Source of the DNA: an uncultured Victivallales bacterium
GTDB taxonomy: Bacteria; Verrucomicrobiota; Lentisphaeria; Victivallales; UBA1829
DNA length: 60,077 nt
NCBI GenBank assembly: GCA_944390735.1
Contig: CALXRL010000064.1
Span: 1 to 60,077 of the forward strand
Direction: 5' to 3'
Part shown: positions 8,177-18,215 of the stretch, piece after piece
Layout of the letters: each line of letters opens with the position of its first letter
Position numbering within the stretch: position 1 is the stretch's first letter
Notes under the pieces: model-generated
Told to the model about the DNA's origin: nothing
The model's database searches: none
The model's input: only the letters and a program-made list of their open reading frames with translations
Program-made: the position numbers and the translations under genes

Positions 8177-10480
8177 CTAGAGAATCTTTGCGCAGGAAAG
8201 CGCATTGCCGGCATACGGCGAATCCACGTTGGAAAAGAGATTGCCCCGGATCAGAATACCTTCCGGCCGCTGGAAGGGCATCGGAGGATGCTGCGCATCG
8301 GGATCGGGATCCCAGTTGTACGTCTGTCCGCAGTTGTTCGGAAACGGACGGTCGATTTCCATATCGACCCGGATTCCCCGCTCGCATTCGGCGATGGAGC
8401 AGTGCTCGATCAGCGCATCGGTGACCACCCCGCGAACGTGGATGGAGCTGTTGTTCCGAATCACATGCCGCCGGACAATCTGATACCGGCTGGGAGAGAC
8501 ATTGCGGTCCCGGAGTTTCTTTTCTCCCAGCGCGGTCCGGAGCCACTCCGGAGTCTGTTCGCAGCGGCAGACCGCGCCGTTTTCATCGACGATCTGCGCC
8601 TTGCACTCTCCATGAATCAGGAGTTTTGACTCGCCGCCGAGCCAGCGGTCGACTTCCGTCACGCCGCCGCCCCAGGCGTTTCCGACCAGGATCTCGTTGT
8701 CGAAGAACTGGTTGTACCAGCTGATTTCAAATCTGGTCAGACGGGAGAAGTCGCCTCCCGCGGGCCAGGTCCCGGAGCGGGAGAGCGAATTGATGTTTCC
8801 GGTCCGCACTGCCCGGTTCCTCGCCACAATGCAGCGGCAGTTCTTCGGATAAAGCTGCACCAGGGCTCCGCCATCCTCCGCCGCATTGTCCAGAATCAGA
8901 TGATCGCCGTTGTAGACGCCGATTTCAATCAGGGAGGAACCATCCGGCGGGACCTCCCACGGACGGTCGATCGTGACGGTGCCTTTTTCGGAACAGGAGG
9001 TGAGAAAACGAATCTGTCCGGTGCCGCGGCCGTCGACGATGTAAACGGCGGTCCGCTTCATATCCGTCATGGACCCTTTGCCCCGGAACGGAATTTTTCC
9101 GCCGATGAGATCAAAGGTCGTCTCTCCGATATTCCGGACCTTCCCGAAATAGGCGGTTCCGTGTCCGTCCAGCGTCAGGCACTCGTGGTCACCGGAGTAG
9201 AGATGCCGACTGCTGTTCCCCTTGTAGTAGACGTGCCGGTTGATGGTCGGACCGAACATGGCGATGTTGCAGCCGCCGGTAATCATTCCGCCGGTGAAGA
9301 TGTTGTTTTCGTAAATGATTTCCGATCCGCAGATGGAGTGCTGTCCGAATCCGCAGATCCGGTTGCCGCTCACCACGGATCCGGCGCCGTTGTAAATGTT
9401 GATTCCCTGGGCGCTGAGAATATCGCAGTTGAGAATCCGGTTGTTGATTCCCCAGACCGCGATTCCGGGACCGCCCCGCTGGTCGCGCGGCGGAAGGGAG
9501 CGCTCATGATGCGTGCCGCCGCCCAGCGGAGTGAGCATGTAATAGGAGTTGGCGCGGATCATCACATTTTCAATGCGGACGTGACTTTCGGTCTTGACCA
9601 CCTCATGCAGAGGGCCCTGCGCGTAGATGGCAAGATTCTCCAGGGACGAGTGATTCGCACATTCAATCAGGACGGGCAGAGCCTCCTTCTTGTCGGGCCA
9701 CCAGAGCGTGGTCAGGTTCGGACCGGCGCCGCGCAATGTCACGTTTTCCATCAGAAAGAGCTGCGAATCCATATAGGTCATGGGGCGGAGGTTGGCATCA
9801 ATGCGGAAGCGGCCGCGGGGAATCTCAATGATCGCTCCGCCGGGAATGCACCGGGCGCGTTCCAGAAGCTGAACGAATGCAAGCGTGGAATCCTTCAATC
9901 CGGTCGGATCGGCGCTCGGATGGGAAAGCAGATCCAGAACGATCCGCTCATCGCGCTTCCGCTCCCGGATCTCCACCGTTCCCGCCGGGCCCCAGGAGCT
10001 GCCGTTGAACACCTCCACGGGATAGCTCCCGCAGCGGAGGGTTTCCGGAAGGACCGCCTTGAGCGCAAAGCAGTCCTGCTCCGCACATTTCACCTCCTGT
10101 TTTCCGATCCGGATCTTCGAGCTTCCCGAAAGATTCAGACATTTGCCGAACAGACGCAGCCAGCTGCCGGGGAATGCGGCGTCGACTCCGCCGTCGCCCT
10201 GTTTCCACCAGACATCGGGCGCGTTGACGGAGATCTCTTTCGAGACCTCCCCGCCCTGCCGGACCCGGCACCGCCAGGTGCCGTACCGGAACTCCGGCGG
10301 GACAACCGCCTTCAGACATTGCCGGCTCCTCTGAACGGGTTCGACGGCAACCCAGCCGCCTTTTGCCTCTGACAGTTCAACCAGCGCACTCCCGGAAAAA
10401 TCCTCTCCAGCAAGCACAAGGGTCTCATCCGGACGCACCGGATCGGAGTGCCAGAAAATAAACGGATGCATTTCTTTCAT
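8177..10480 (-). CDS. Right-handed parallel beta-helix (pectate-lyase-like) protein
   Basis: 767 residues. The first 200 or so look like two IPT/Ig-like beta domains. From about residue 200 the pectin-lyase-like fold begins with a proline-glycine entry (IEIPRGRFRIDANLRP, VTLRGAGPNLTTLWW) and then repeated rungs rich in N, G and I (NRILNCDILSAQGINIYNGAGSVVSGNRICGFG). Such folds usually act on or bind polysaccharides; no specific lyase motif was recognised. The start at 10480 overlaps the upstream stop as ATGA, so it is translationally coupled to the glycosidase. No signal peptide is visible at this start, unlike its partner. A longer start at 10567 would lie deep in the upstream gene and is rejected. 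Confidence 0.8.
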   Translation of the reverse strand: MKEMHPFIFWHSDPVRPDETLVLAGEDFSGSALVELSEAKGGWVAVEPVQRSRQCLKAVVPPEFRYGTWRCRVRQGGEVSKEISVNAPDVWWKQGDGGVDAAFPGSWLRLFGKCLNLSGSSKIRIGKQEVKCAEQDCFALKAVLPETLRCGSYPVEVFNGSSWGPAGTVEIRERKRDERIVLDLLSHPSADPTGLKDSTLAFVQLLERARCIPGGAIIEIPRGRFRIDANLRPMTYMDSQLFLMENVTLRGAGPNLTTLWWPDKKEALPVLIECANHSSLENLAIYAQGPLHEVVKTESHVRIENVMIRANSYYMLTPLGGGTHHERSLPPRDQRGGPGIAVWGINNRILNCDILSAQGINIYNGAGSVVSGNRICGFGQHSICGSEIIYENNIFTGGMITGGCNIAMFGPTINRHVYYKGNSSRHLYSGDHECLTLDGHGTAYFGKVRNIGETTFDLIGGKIPFRGKGSMTDMKRTAVYIVDGRGTGQIRFLTSCSEKGTVTIDRPWEVPPDGSSLIEIGVYNGDHLILDNAAEDGGALVQLYPKNCRCIVARNRAVRTGNINSLSRSGTWPAGGDFSRLTRFEISWYNQFFDNEILVGNAWGGGVTEVDRWLGGESKLLIHGECKAQIVDENGAVCRCEQTPEWLRTALGEKKLRDRNVSPSRYQIVRRHVIRNNSSIHVRGVVTDALIEHCSIAECERGIRVDMEIDRPFPNNCGQTYNWDPDPDAQHPPMPFQRPEGILIRGNLFSNVDSPYAGNALSCAKIL

Positions 10481-13400
10481 TTTCCTGCCTTTTTTTCTGT
10501 GTTGGTCTTGAAAACTCCGTCCTCCGCAAGAATCATCAGCGGCCAGAGATGCGGTTTGAAATCGCAATGGGCGCCGGATTCCGTCGCAAGGCTCAGGCCC
10601 TTGACGCCGGAGGGAACGGAAACATCGTCGCGGTCATGCAGGAACAGTCCGAACCCGGCGACAAAGCCTTTGCGCAGGACGATCGGTTCCAGATACCGCT
10701 GACCGAATGTAATCGTATAGACATATCCCCTGTCGGTTTTCCGGAAGTCGCATTTGATTTTCTTTGCGGCCTCCTCCTTGGTTGCCATGTTCACACCGTC
10801 GGCAAGCTGATGATAGACCTCGCGCAGGCGATAGACCATGCCGGGACCCGATTTTCCGTTCCGTCCGATCGAAAAATCATAGCGGTAGTCATCGTTGTCA
10901 TAGGTTTTCGACGCATTGGTCCTGCCGTTTGCGCCGCAGTCGAAATAGACCTCAAGACAGCCGTCGTGTGCGTAAAGGAACGTTTCCGACTTGCCGCGCT
11001 TCCAGAGTTCCGGGAAGAGAAGGAACTTGTCATCCTCGGCCTCCACACGCAGATAGAGATTTTCCTTGTCCCAGGCCATTTTGAATTCGGCCTTCAAATC
11101 GCCGGGAGCGCCGGAAGCAGGCATTCGACTGCTCACCATCCCGTCTTTCCGCGCGGAATAGGACTGAAGATAGCGGTTGGTCAGGGGAATCGCCGGAATT
11201 CTGTTCCAGTCCGGCATGCCCTCGGTTCTGGGAACATAGAAATAATCCATGTTCCACTTCTGTTCCATGCCGGTTCCTTTTTCCGGTTTGATCCGGAACG
11301 GCGATTCCCAGCGGTAGAGTCTGCCGAACCGATGTCCCCGTCCGCTTCCCGGAATGGGGATCACCGTTTCCGCATCCGGTTTCACAAAATAGGAGAGCTC
11401 CCTGCCCGCGACAGAGAGAACGCCCCTCTGCGCACGGCCGGTCAGATTCCGGATCTGCGCGGAGACGCTCCCGTCCGGTTCCGGACGCATCGAAACGGAA
11501 AGAGCGGAAGAGCTGTCATCCGTTTCCGCATTCCGCAGCGCTGCGGCAAGCCGGTCGGGATCCTCCGCCTGAATCAGAAGCGGAGCGGGCGTCAGACGGA
11601 TCTCCGTCATTCCGTTCCGATCCGTCTTCGCAGAACGCCGATTGCCCATCAGATCGAAAAAGGTCACCTTCTGCCCGAACTTCACCCGCACCAGCGGTCC
11701 CCGCGCAAGTCCGTTTTCCACATCGTGATTCACGCACCAGAGCGGGGCAATGCCATAGCCTTTTTTATGCCGGAACACATATCCGCGGATTCCGGCGGCG
11801 GGTTTGACATCCGCCAGATACGCCACATCGCCAAGATGCGTGCCGAGCGTGTTGACCGCCTTGCAGAGCAGAATCGGCGTCAGCGAAAGATCCATGAACG
11901 GCTGCGCCACCCAGATGTTGACCGACTGCACCTGCGGCCAGTATTTCAGCGCCATAATATAGATCCGCGCAGCCGACGACGCATGAATGAATTCCCGGTT
12001 GCCGAAATCATACGAGGGTTTCCCCGCCTGATAGTGATCGTAGGCGGTATCGGCTCCCCATGCGGGAACATAGGTTTCCGGGATGTTGAACATTTCCGTG
12101 AAATAGATCGGGGTCTCTTTGCCGTAACCGTACTTTTTCATCTGGACGATCAGACGCGCGGTCTCTTCATCGAGATCGTTCTGCGAAAGGGTTCCCTTGT
12201 CGATGTTGCCATAGGGGTGGACTGCGATGGCATCGTACCGGAATCCGTGTTTCCGTGCGGCGTTCAGATATCCCTCGATCGCATCGTATCCGCGCATGCG
12301 GGAATAGCCGGAGGTTCCGCAGGTCGGGATGATGATCGCATTCGGGTTGGCCCGTCTGACGCCTCTCGCCGCGGCGAACTGCGCCTTGAAATACTCGTCG
12401 AACATCCTGTTGCGGACCAGATAGGATCCCTCCTCCTCGTTGCCGAATCCCCAGACCGGATACTGGACGGGATCATACCGTTTCGCACTCTCGAAGGCGA
12501 CCTGTTCAATCCGTTTTTCCAGTTCGGGGGGAACGGCTTTCCACTGGCGGTAATTTGCCCCGATCTCCCGATCCTGATTGATGACAAGATTGGCGATGTT
12601 GGCGATGCGGTATTTTTTCTCCAGCTCCGGCCGCAGTCCCCGGTGCTGATGATGGTATCCCCAGCTTGTGGAACCGAATCCCCAGTCCCTATATTTCTGA
12701 GCGAGTTCCTCTCCGCGGGTGATGCGGTCGTAATGTCCGAGGGTTCCGAAAATGTTCTTTGTCGGATGCAGATTTTTCAGCGGGGTCATGATGGAAAAAC
12801 GGTAGTAGTCGAAATAGGGCGCATTTTTTCCGATCCGGTATTCCGCGCGGACGACAAAAATCCCTTCTCCCAGCGTTTCCGCCGGAATCGGAAGTCCGAC
12901 TTTCCCAATCCCCTCTTTTCCGATCCGGACGTCGACGGAGCCGGTCCAGAGCACTTCCCGGAAAGCGTTTTTGACGGAGACATTCACACGTCCCACCGTC
13001 CCCGGTTTGCCGGTGAACGTGAATCCGGCGTTCAGGGGAGCGCCCCGGACAAGATCGTTGTCCGGATCCGAGGTCGTAAACACGCCGTCGACGGGCGCGG
13101 CCGTGAACTCGGTCGGCTGCCGGCCTTTTTCGATCTGGATTCCATCAATCAGGGTATTGCCTCCGCAGCCGAAAAGACCGATCTGGACTCCCCCGGCATC
13201 GGCGGTAAACGTTCTGGAATAGCGGTTCCATTCCGGAGTGATGCGGAACTTGGATTCGGGATTCCACGTGTCGCCCCAGGGGCCGTTCTTTCCGACGAAC
13301 TTTCCACCCCGTGCCGCACTGCAGAGCGAAACATTGATCGTCCGCGGACGGTCCGCCTTCGCAGAAAAGCTCAGCGTGTACACCTGATCCTTCTCCAGGG

Positions 13401-14553
13401 AAATCGGGAAACTCATCAGAGCGGGGGCCCCGGGCTGAGTATCCCGGATCAGGAGCGCGTTTCTGCCGAAGCATCCCTGCGGAACGACCTCGTACCGCGG
13501 CTTTGCATCCGGAGTGTAGCGGGCTCCTCCGCCGACCCACTTCCAGTAGCGGACCCCCTGTTCAAAGCTCGGATTCGGCATCACGTTCCGGACCGGAGAG
13601 CGGGGAACATGGATGGCATCGGCTTTCCAGAAATCAATTCCGCCGACCGGAGGAGGCGTGTCTTTCTGCGGAAGCTGCGCTTCCCCGAGATCAATGATGA
13701 CCTTGCCGGTCGCCTGCCGCTTCGGATGCGCTGTCCGATAGATGAGCTCATAACGATCCTCTCCGACTTTCGGCACAAACACGCTCTCTGTAAGGTGACC
13801 GCGCAACGTGTTGAATTCAACGGTGTATCCTTTTTCCGGATCATCCGCATGGTAGACCAGATCTCCGGAGGCGGCACTGGAAATCCGTTTGGAACGGATC
13901 AGTTTTTCCCGGCTGCTCTGCTTGAACTCGTTTCCGCCGAGCGTGATTTTCTTATTCCTGTAATTGGACAGAAGAAACCAGGGAGCCACACAGAAGTCCT
14001 TCCGGGAGCGTTCCAGCTCCTCCTGCGAAACGCCCATATTCCAGGAAAGTTCCATTCTGCTGTCTTTCAGCGGTCTGAGATGATAAGTGAAGACGGCGCG
14101 TTTCCCTTCCGGAGTCAAATAGGGTTTGCTGTATGTGACACTCCGGGAAGCCTTGTCGATTTTCAAAGACGGCGGATCGCCTTTGATCTCCTGGAACGGA
14201 TACCCGAATCCTCCGTTCCGGAACGATCCCCACCAGAGGAATCGGCCGACCTGTTGACCGTCGACATAAATGGTCACGCTCTGATCCTGATCCGCACGGT
14301 TGATTCCATCAATTTTCCGCACGAAAACCGCTTTGTTTCCGACGACAAAGGAGGGCTGTTCATACAATCCCCCTTTCCGGTCGCCATGCCGGTTCCATGC
14401 AAAGGACTCCACCAGAAATACCGGATCCTGACGGGCATGCCCCTGCGACTGAAACACCGGCGCCGGATCCGGAAGAGACGGCTCCGCCGAATTCCCGAGC
14501 GGAACCATGACTCCCAAAAACAGCGGAAAAAAAAGAAATCTCCCTCTCCTCAT
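10477..14553 (-). CDS. Secreted multidomain clan-A (GH39-like) glycoside hydrolase with CBMs
   Basis: 1358 residues with a signal peptide (RFLFFPLFLGVMVPLGNSA). A CBM4/9-like beta-sandwich starts near residue 325 (NPSFEQGVRYWKW...LLIRDTQPGAPALMSFPI). A TIM barrel follows from about 620. Its probable acid/base is Glu in WGFGNEEEG (about residue 702) and its probable nucleophile is Glu in IYFTEMF (about 818), the clan GH-A pattern. The C-terminal 250 residues look like a CBM9/DOMON domain (FKMAWDKENLYLRVEAEDD). GH39 is the best guess from active-site context; a related clan-A family cannot be excluded. It lies 77 nt after a prepilin-like gene and overlaps the beta-helix gene by 4 nt. Confidence 0.8.
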   Translation of the reverse strand: MRRGRFLFFPLFLGVMVPLGNSAEPSLPDPAPVFQSQGHARQDPVFLVESFAWNRHGDRKGGLYEQPSFVVGNKAVFVRKIDGINRADQDQSVTIYVDGQQVGRFLWWGSFRNGGFGYPFQEIKGDPPSLKIDKASRSVTYSKPYLTPEGKRAVFTYHLRPLKDSRMELSWNMGVSQEELERSRKDFCVAPWFLLSNYRNKKITLGGNEFKQSSREKLIRSKRISSAASGDLVYHADDPEKGYTVEFNTLRGHLTESVFVPKVGEDRYELIYRTAHPKRQATGKVIIDLGEAQLPQKDTPPPVGGIDFWKADAIHVPRSPVRNVMPNPSFEQGVRYWKWVGGGARYTPDAKPRYEVVPQGCFGRNALLIRDTQPGAPALMSFPISLEKDQVYTLSFSAKADRPRTINVSLCSAARGGKFVGKNGPWGDTWNPESKFRITPEWNRYSRTFTADAGGVQIGLFGCGGNTLIDGIQIEKGRQPTEFTAAPVDGVFTTSDPDNDLVRGAPLNAGFTFTGKPGTVGRVNVSVKNAFREVLWTGSVDVRIGKEGIGKVGLPIPAETLGEGIFVVRAEYRIGKNAPYFDYYRFSIMTPLKNLHPTKNIFGTLGHYDRITRGEELAQKYRDWGFGSTSWGYHHQHRGLRPELEKKYRIANIANLVINQDREIGANYRQWKAVPPELEKRIEQVAFESAKRYDPVQYPVWGFGNEEEGSYLVRNRMFDEYFKAQFAAARGVRRANPNAIIIPTCGTSGYSRMRGYDAIEGYLNAARKHGFRYDAIAVHPYGNIDKGTLSQNDLDEETARLIVQMKKYGYGKETPIYFTEMFNIPETYVPAWGADTAYDHYQAGKPSYDFGNREFIHASSAARIYIMALKYWPQVQSVNIWVAQPFMDLSLTPILLCKAVNTLGTHLGDVAYLADVKPAAGIRGYVFRHKKGYGIAPLWCVNHDVENGLARGPLVRVKFGQKVTFFDLMGNRRSAKTDRNGMTEIRLTPAPLLIQAEDPDRLAAALRNAETDDSSSALSVSMRPEPDGSVSAQIRNLTGRAQRGVLSVAGRELSYFVKPDAETVIPIPGSGRGHRFGRLYRWESPFRIKPEKGTGMEQKWNMDYFYVPRTEGMPDWNRIPAIPLTNRYLQSYSARKDGMVSSRMPASGAPGDLKAEFKMAWDKENLYLRVEAEDDKFLLFPELWKRGKSETFLYAHDGCLEVYFDCGANGRTNASKTYDNDDYRYDFSIGRNGKSGPGMVYRLREVYHQLADGVNMATKEEAAKKIKCDFRKTDRGYVYTITFGQRYLEPIVLRKGFVAGFGLFLHDRDDVSVPSGVKGLSLATESGAHCDFKPHLWPLMILAEDGVFKTNTEKKAGK

Positions 14554-14630
14554 CTCTCAAACTCCTTGCAGATTGTTTTCGAACAGAAAAAATTGAACTG
14601 GACGACATGCCGCCGGGAATCCGTCCGGTT

Positions 14631-15461
14631 CTAGGGTGCCTCCGCAGGCCCCATCGGCCGGTTGAATCCCAGAAAAAAAGCATTTTTGTATGGCTGCGGA
14701 CCGGAATAGTACGGATTGGAGGGACTTGTCCAGAGCTGCGGAAACGTAACAGAGGAAACATGACCGTCAAAATAAAGCACATTTCCGCTTCCCTTCACCG
14801 GAAGAAAGGTCCGGTCCTCATCCACGTTGTTTCTGTAATCCCCCGCCCCATGACGATAAAATAACGCATGCGTTCCGTAGGTGTCGTATACACCACGATT
14901 GCTGGAATTTTTCCCGGCATCAAAAAAACTGATGGCAACACTGGGCTGAGTGACAACATTGCGTTTGGAAACCCCGAGAACGGAAGAATTCCAGTGTTCC
15001 ACCGCACCGTGCAGCGCTATATTAAAACCGAAATGCCCTTCCCGATAGGACCCGTCTTTCCAGTTGAACCTCGTATCCGGTTCCGCAGGGCACCGGAAGG
15101 TTCCCCCTTTTCCATCCTTGCCCTCGAAATACACTCCGTACGGTTTCCGGATGTTGTCATTGCGTCCTCCGGAGAGAAGGAAAATGGCACTCCAGTCCGC
15201 AGCGTCTTCAAACGCATCCGACTTATAAGGTCTTCCCGGAGTGATGTAATCATCATAGTCATTGGAGTAGAGATTTTCAGCGGCTCCAATCTGTTTGAGA
15301 TTGCTTGCACAGCCGATCTGAAATGCTTTTCCCCGGGCGGAACTCAGGGCTGGAAGAAGCATACCGGCCAGAATGACAATGATTGCAACAACGATAAGAA
15401 GCTCTATCAGTGTGAAATTTTCCGACCGGGAAAAACGTCTCGCATTCTGATCCGCCGCCAT
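14631..15461 (-). CDS. Prepilin-like protein (type II secretion/pilin N-terminal helix), cassette 1
   Basis: 276 residues. Residues 14-40 carry the class III prepilin signal, [18 protein letters not shown], with Glu at mature position 5. [13 protein letters not shown] and CASNLKQIG follow, as in DUF1559-type proteins. The residue before the Phe is Asn, not the usual Gly. Near the C-terminus [12 protein letters not shown] matches the DGHV end of the H-X9-DG processing-associated motif. GGAGGA precedes the start. It is the first gene of an operon with the glycosidase and beta-helix genes, divergent from a GntR-type regulator. Probable role: envelope pseudopilin linked to that glycan locus; function is inferred. 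Confidence 0.85.
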   Translation of the reverse strand: MAADQNARRFSRSENFTLIELLIVVAIIVILAGMLLPALSSARGKAFQIGCASNLKQIGAAENLYSNDYDDYITPGRPYKSDAFEDAADWSAIFLLSGGRNDNIRKPYGVYFEGKDGKGGTFRCPAEPDTRFNWKDGSYREGHFGFNIALHGAVEHWNSSVLGVSKRNVVTQPSVAISFFDAGKNSSNRGVYDTYGTHALFYRHGAGDYRNNVDEDRTFLPVKGSGNVLYFDGHVSSVTFPQLWTSPSNPYYSGPQPYKNAFFLGFNRPMGPAEAP

Positions 15462-15503
15462 TTTCGTCCTCCGCCATGACTCTTTTTGTTTTTACTACAT
15501 TAA

Positions 15504-15531
15504 ATTATAAAGTATTTTCCTAAAAAGTCAA
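15504..15531 (-). promoter_or_regulatory. Strong sigma-70 promoter of the prepilin/glycosidase operon
   Basis: Minus strand TTGACT (15526-15531), 16 nt, TATAAT (15504-15509). The spacer is within the normal range and the 5' UTR is about 35 nt. An imperfect inverted repeat (15493-15514, 7 of 11 pairs, outer arms TACT/AGTA) covers the -10 and could be an operator for the divergent regulator. Confidence 0.75.
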
Positions 15532-15615
15532 TAGGGAAATTTTCGGAAAAAAAATTTTTTCTCTGTTTTTTTTCTCGAAACCTGTTATATTACGGAAAAC
15601 GGATCAGGACCCCCC

Positions 15616-16671
15616 ATGAAACGAACAGGAAAATCAGGCTCTTCAGCCTATCTTGAGGCGCTGAAAAAACTGACTGGAATCATTCAGAGCGAATATCCGG
15701 ACGGCGGCAAGCTGCCCGGTGCGCCGGAAATGTGCCGTCGTCTCGGCATCTGCATGGTCACCTACATCAAGATACTGAAGATTCTTTCCCGGGAATCCCT
15801 TCTGGTGACCTCAAAGGGACGCAGAGGGACGTATGTTCCGCCGAAAAGCGAGCGGCGCACCAAAATCGGCATCGTCATCCGGAATGCGGAGGAATCCCCG
15901 TTTCTCGGAGAGATTCCGGTGATGACGGAAGCCATCAGAACCCTGAATGAGGAACGATTTGTTCTGCACCTGCTGCAGGCCTCCCGCGTGGAGGACGTCT
16001 ACGAAAAGGCGCTGATTCACGCGGTGAATGCCATTCTGTGGTTCAATCCGGACGAGGAGGCCCTGCCTGTGATCCAACAGATCCACCGGAACAATGATCT
16101 GCCGATCCTGACGCTGGAACTCTGGTCCCGGGAACCGCGCTGGTTCGTGGAACGGGAGAAGATTCCCTGCGTCATGCAGGATTCCAACTGGGAATATGAA
16201 GTCCTTGCCGACTTCGCCCGGCGGAACGGTCACTCTGCCGTCCTGCGGATCGATCAGCAGAATAAAATCTATTCCGCCCGGTTCATGGAGGCCTTTCACC
16301 GGAAGGGAATTCCATTCACGCCGGAACACTACATTCTTCCCGCGGATGTCCGGAAGGAGCTTCCCCGCAAACTGCGGAAGCTGCATCCGACCCTCATCAT
16401 TTCCGAAGGAGGATTCAACATCTACCGACAGGTCTGCGACCTGGTCAGCGCTCTGCCGCCGAAGAACCGTCCGGCATTGCTGATCCGCAACGCGGGGAAT
16501 CTCCCCGTGAATGGAATGAAATCGCTTTATCCCGCTCTCCGGTTCGCCGGGAGAATGAAAAACGACTTTGAGCGAATCGGACGCGAAGGAGCGCTACTGA
16601 TGGTGCGCCACCTCCGCGACGGAGAACCGCTCGGTCAGAAACAGGTGAAGTGCTTCTCCATTGTGCCGTAG
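15616..16671 (+). CDS. GntR-type regulator with LacI-like ligand-binding domain
   Basis: 351 residues. The first 75 form a winged helix of GntR type, though divergent (GKLPGAPEMCRRLGICMVTYIKILKILSRE). Residues from about 85 begin a periplasmic-binding-protein-like sensor (TKIGIVIRNAEESPFLGEIP). Such proteins bind a sugar and release or bind DNA. AGGA precedes the ATG. It is divergent from the prepilin/glycosidase operon with 154 nt between starts, so it probably controls that operon. A candidate -10 (TATATT, 15586-15591) lies upstream with a poor -35. It ends in TAG. Confidence 0.8.
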   Translation: MKRTGKSGSSAYLEALKKLTGIIQSEYPDGGKLPGAPEMCRRLGICMVTYIKILKILSRESLLVTSKGRRGTYVPPKSERRTKIGIVIRNAEESPFLGEIPVMTEAIRTLNEERFVLHLLQASRVEDVYEKALIHAVNAILWFNPDEEALPVIQQIHRNNDLPILTLELWSREPRWFVEREKIPCVMQDSNWEYEVLADFARRNGHSAVLRIDQQNKIYSARFMEAFHRKGIPFTPEHYILPADVRKELPRKLRKLHPTLIISEGGFNIYRQVCDLVSALPPKNRPALLIRNAGNLPVNGMKSLYPALRFAGRMKNDFERIGREGALLMVRHLRDGEPLGQKQVKCFSIVP

Positions 16672-16725
16672 ACCATTCCCGGTCCGGTGCAGAATCCCCC
16701 GTCTTGCGGCACCGCGAACGGCGCC

Positions 16726-17487
16726 TCAGCGGACAGCCACGCCGTTGCGTTTGAGATACGCCTTCAGTTCCCCGATGTCAATCATGTGGAAATGAAAGAC
16801 GGAAGCGGCCAGCAGGATCTCGGCGCCCGCATTGACGGCTTCCAGAAAATGCTCCATTTTTCCCGCTCCTCCGGAAGCCACGATCTTGGCGCGGCAGGCC
16901 CCGGCCATGGCCCGGATGACAGGAAGATCGTATCCGGTTTTCGCGCCGTCACCGGCCTTGCTGGTGGGGAGAATGACCTCGACGCCGCAGTCATCGACTT
17001 TCCGGGCCCATTCGACGGCGTCGGTTCCGGTGGCGGTCCGGCCGCCGTCGATGTAGACTTCGTATCCGGAGGGAAGAGAAGGATTGACGTCGACGTCGAT
17101 GGCCACGGTCAGCGCCCCCGGTCCGAACTCCCGGATGATCTCCGGAATGATCTCCGGTCTGCGGAAGGCCGCACTGCTCACGGACACCTTGTCCGCCCCG
17201 GCTTTCAGGACCGCCTCGGCGGATCGGACATCGCGGATGCCTCCGCCGACCGTAAACGGCACCGTGCAGACCTCGGCCACCCGTCGGACCACCTCCAGAA
17301 GCGTCCCGCGATTCTCAACCGTTGCCGTGATATCCAGCAGCGCCAGTTCATCGGCGCCGGCGGCGCAATAGGCCTTGGCGCAGGCGACGGGATCGCCCGC
17401 ATCGGCGATTTCCACAAAATGAACACCTTTGACGACTCTTCCGTTCTGCATATCCAGACACGGCATGATGGAAACGGGATTGCTCAT
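16726..17487 (-). CDS. hisF: Imidazole glycerol phosphate synthase subunit HisF
   Basis: Cyclase subunit of histidine biosynthesis, which makes IGP and AICAR with HisH. The 253 residues match the usual length. The first catalytic Asp is in IMPCLDMQNGRVVKG (residue 12) and the second in the AIDVDV strand near 130. Phosphate-binding loops VGGGIR and SGGAGK are present. The start at 17487 follows AGGA and begins MSNPVSIMPCLD; the longer frame to 17661 overlaps the divergent promoter and is rejected. No other his gene is in the window, so the pathway is dispersed here. Confidence 0.96.
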   Translation of the reverse strand: MSNPVSIMPCLDMQNGRVVKGVHFVEIADAGDPVACAKAYCAAGADELALLDITATVENRGTLLEVVRRVAEVCTVPFTVGGGIRDVRSAEAVLKAGADKVSVSSAAFRRPEIIPEIIREFGPGALTVAIDVDVNPSLPSGYEVYIDGGRTATGTDAVEWARKVDDCGVEVILPTSKAGDGAKTGYDLPVIRAMAGACRAKIVASGGAGKMEHFLEAVNAGAEILLAASVFHFHMIDIGELKAYLKRNGVAVR

Positions 17488-17590
17488 CTTCCTGATCCTT
17501 TCTGAAAATTTCGGGTATCCTTTCAGGAAATCTAGCAAGGCTCTCCGGAAAAAGCAAGTCTTCCCTGTGAAATTTTTCTTTTTTTCGGTT

Positions 17591-17618
17591 TTGCATTTTC
17601 CCGATTTCATGGTATAGT
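17591..17618 (+). promoter_or_regulatory. Promoter of the 17661 lipoprotein gene
   Basis: TTGCAT (17591-17596), 16 nt, TATAGT (17613-17618), followed by AGGAGGT before the ATG. Good fit to sigma-70. Confidence 0.6.
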
Positions 17619-17660
17619 GGACAGGAAGAAACTTATTGAAAAAACACAGGAGGTCCCGCA

Positions 17661-18215
17661 ATGCGAAAACGGTTCCGGAGTCTCATGCTAACATGCACCG
17701 CCATTCTGGCTCTCTTCACCGTGTCCTGCGATACGCTGAACACGCTGGAGAATCTCGGCAACAACGATTTCTTCAATCCCAGCACGCTGGAAAATACACC
17801 GGATTATGTTCTTTCGGTCCACCGGGTGGTGAAATATCCGCGGGGAGAATCGGAACTGGAGAAGGAGCTCCCGACCCTGACCGGCGGAAAAATCTACATC
17901 AATGTGAATTCGGAAATTCATTCCCGCAATTTCATCAAGGTGGTCGCCGTTCCGCGCAGAGACAATCCGGAGACGTTCGATCTTCAGGTGACCCTGGACC
18001 GCAGAGGAAAAATGCTCTGGGGCAATCTCTCGATCGCGTATCGCGGGGAGACGCTGGCCCTGGTCATCGACGGCATCCTCTACCGCCAGTTCAAACCGCG
18101 GATGCTGCCCGAGGATGCGGAAACCGTTCTCATCGACGGCCCCTTCGACCGGAATACCGCGATGACCGTTGCCAAAAACAGCGAAAAGAACTATAAGATC
18201 TTCAATCCCAAATGA
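17661..18215 (+). CDS. Lipoprotein of unknown function
   Basis: 184 residues. The lipobox FTVSC places the lipidated Cys at about residue 23, so the mature protein is membrane-anchored in the envelope. The rest is predicted alpha/beta, with a conserved-looking segment RGETLALVIDGILYRQFKP that loosely recalls the SecD P1 fold. That likeness is weak and no function is assigned. AGGAGG precedes the start, and the stop overlaps the next start as ATGA, so the two are probably co-translated. Confidence 0.8.
   Translation: MRKRFRSLMLTCTAILALFTVSCDTLNTLENLGNNDFFNPSTLENTPDYVLSVHRVVKYPRGESELEKELPTLTGGKIYINVNSEIHSRNFIKVVAVPRRDNPETFDLQVTLDRRGKMLWGNLSIAYRGETLALVIDGILYRQFKPRMLPEDAETVLIDGPFDRNTAMTVAKNSEKNYKIFNPK

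Noticed and set aside
10549..14634. 1361-codon open frame on the plus strand
   Set aside because: Antisense to the GH39-like gene with signal peptide and domains; its translation is low-complexity (R, G, H, D rich) with no domain.
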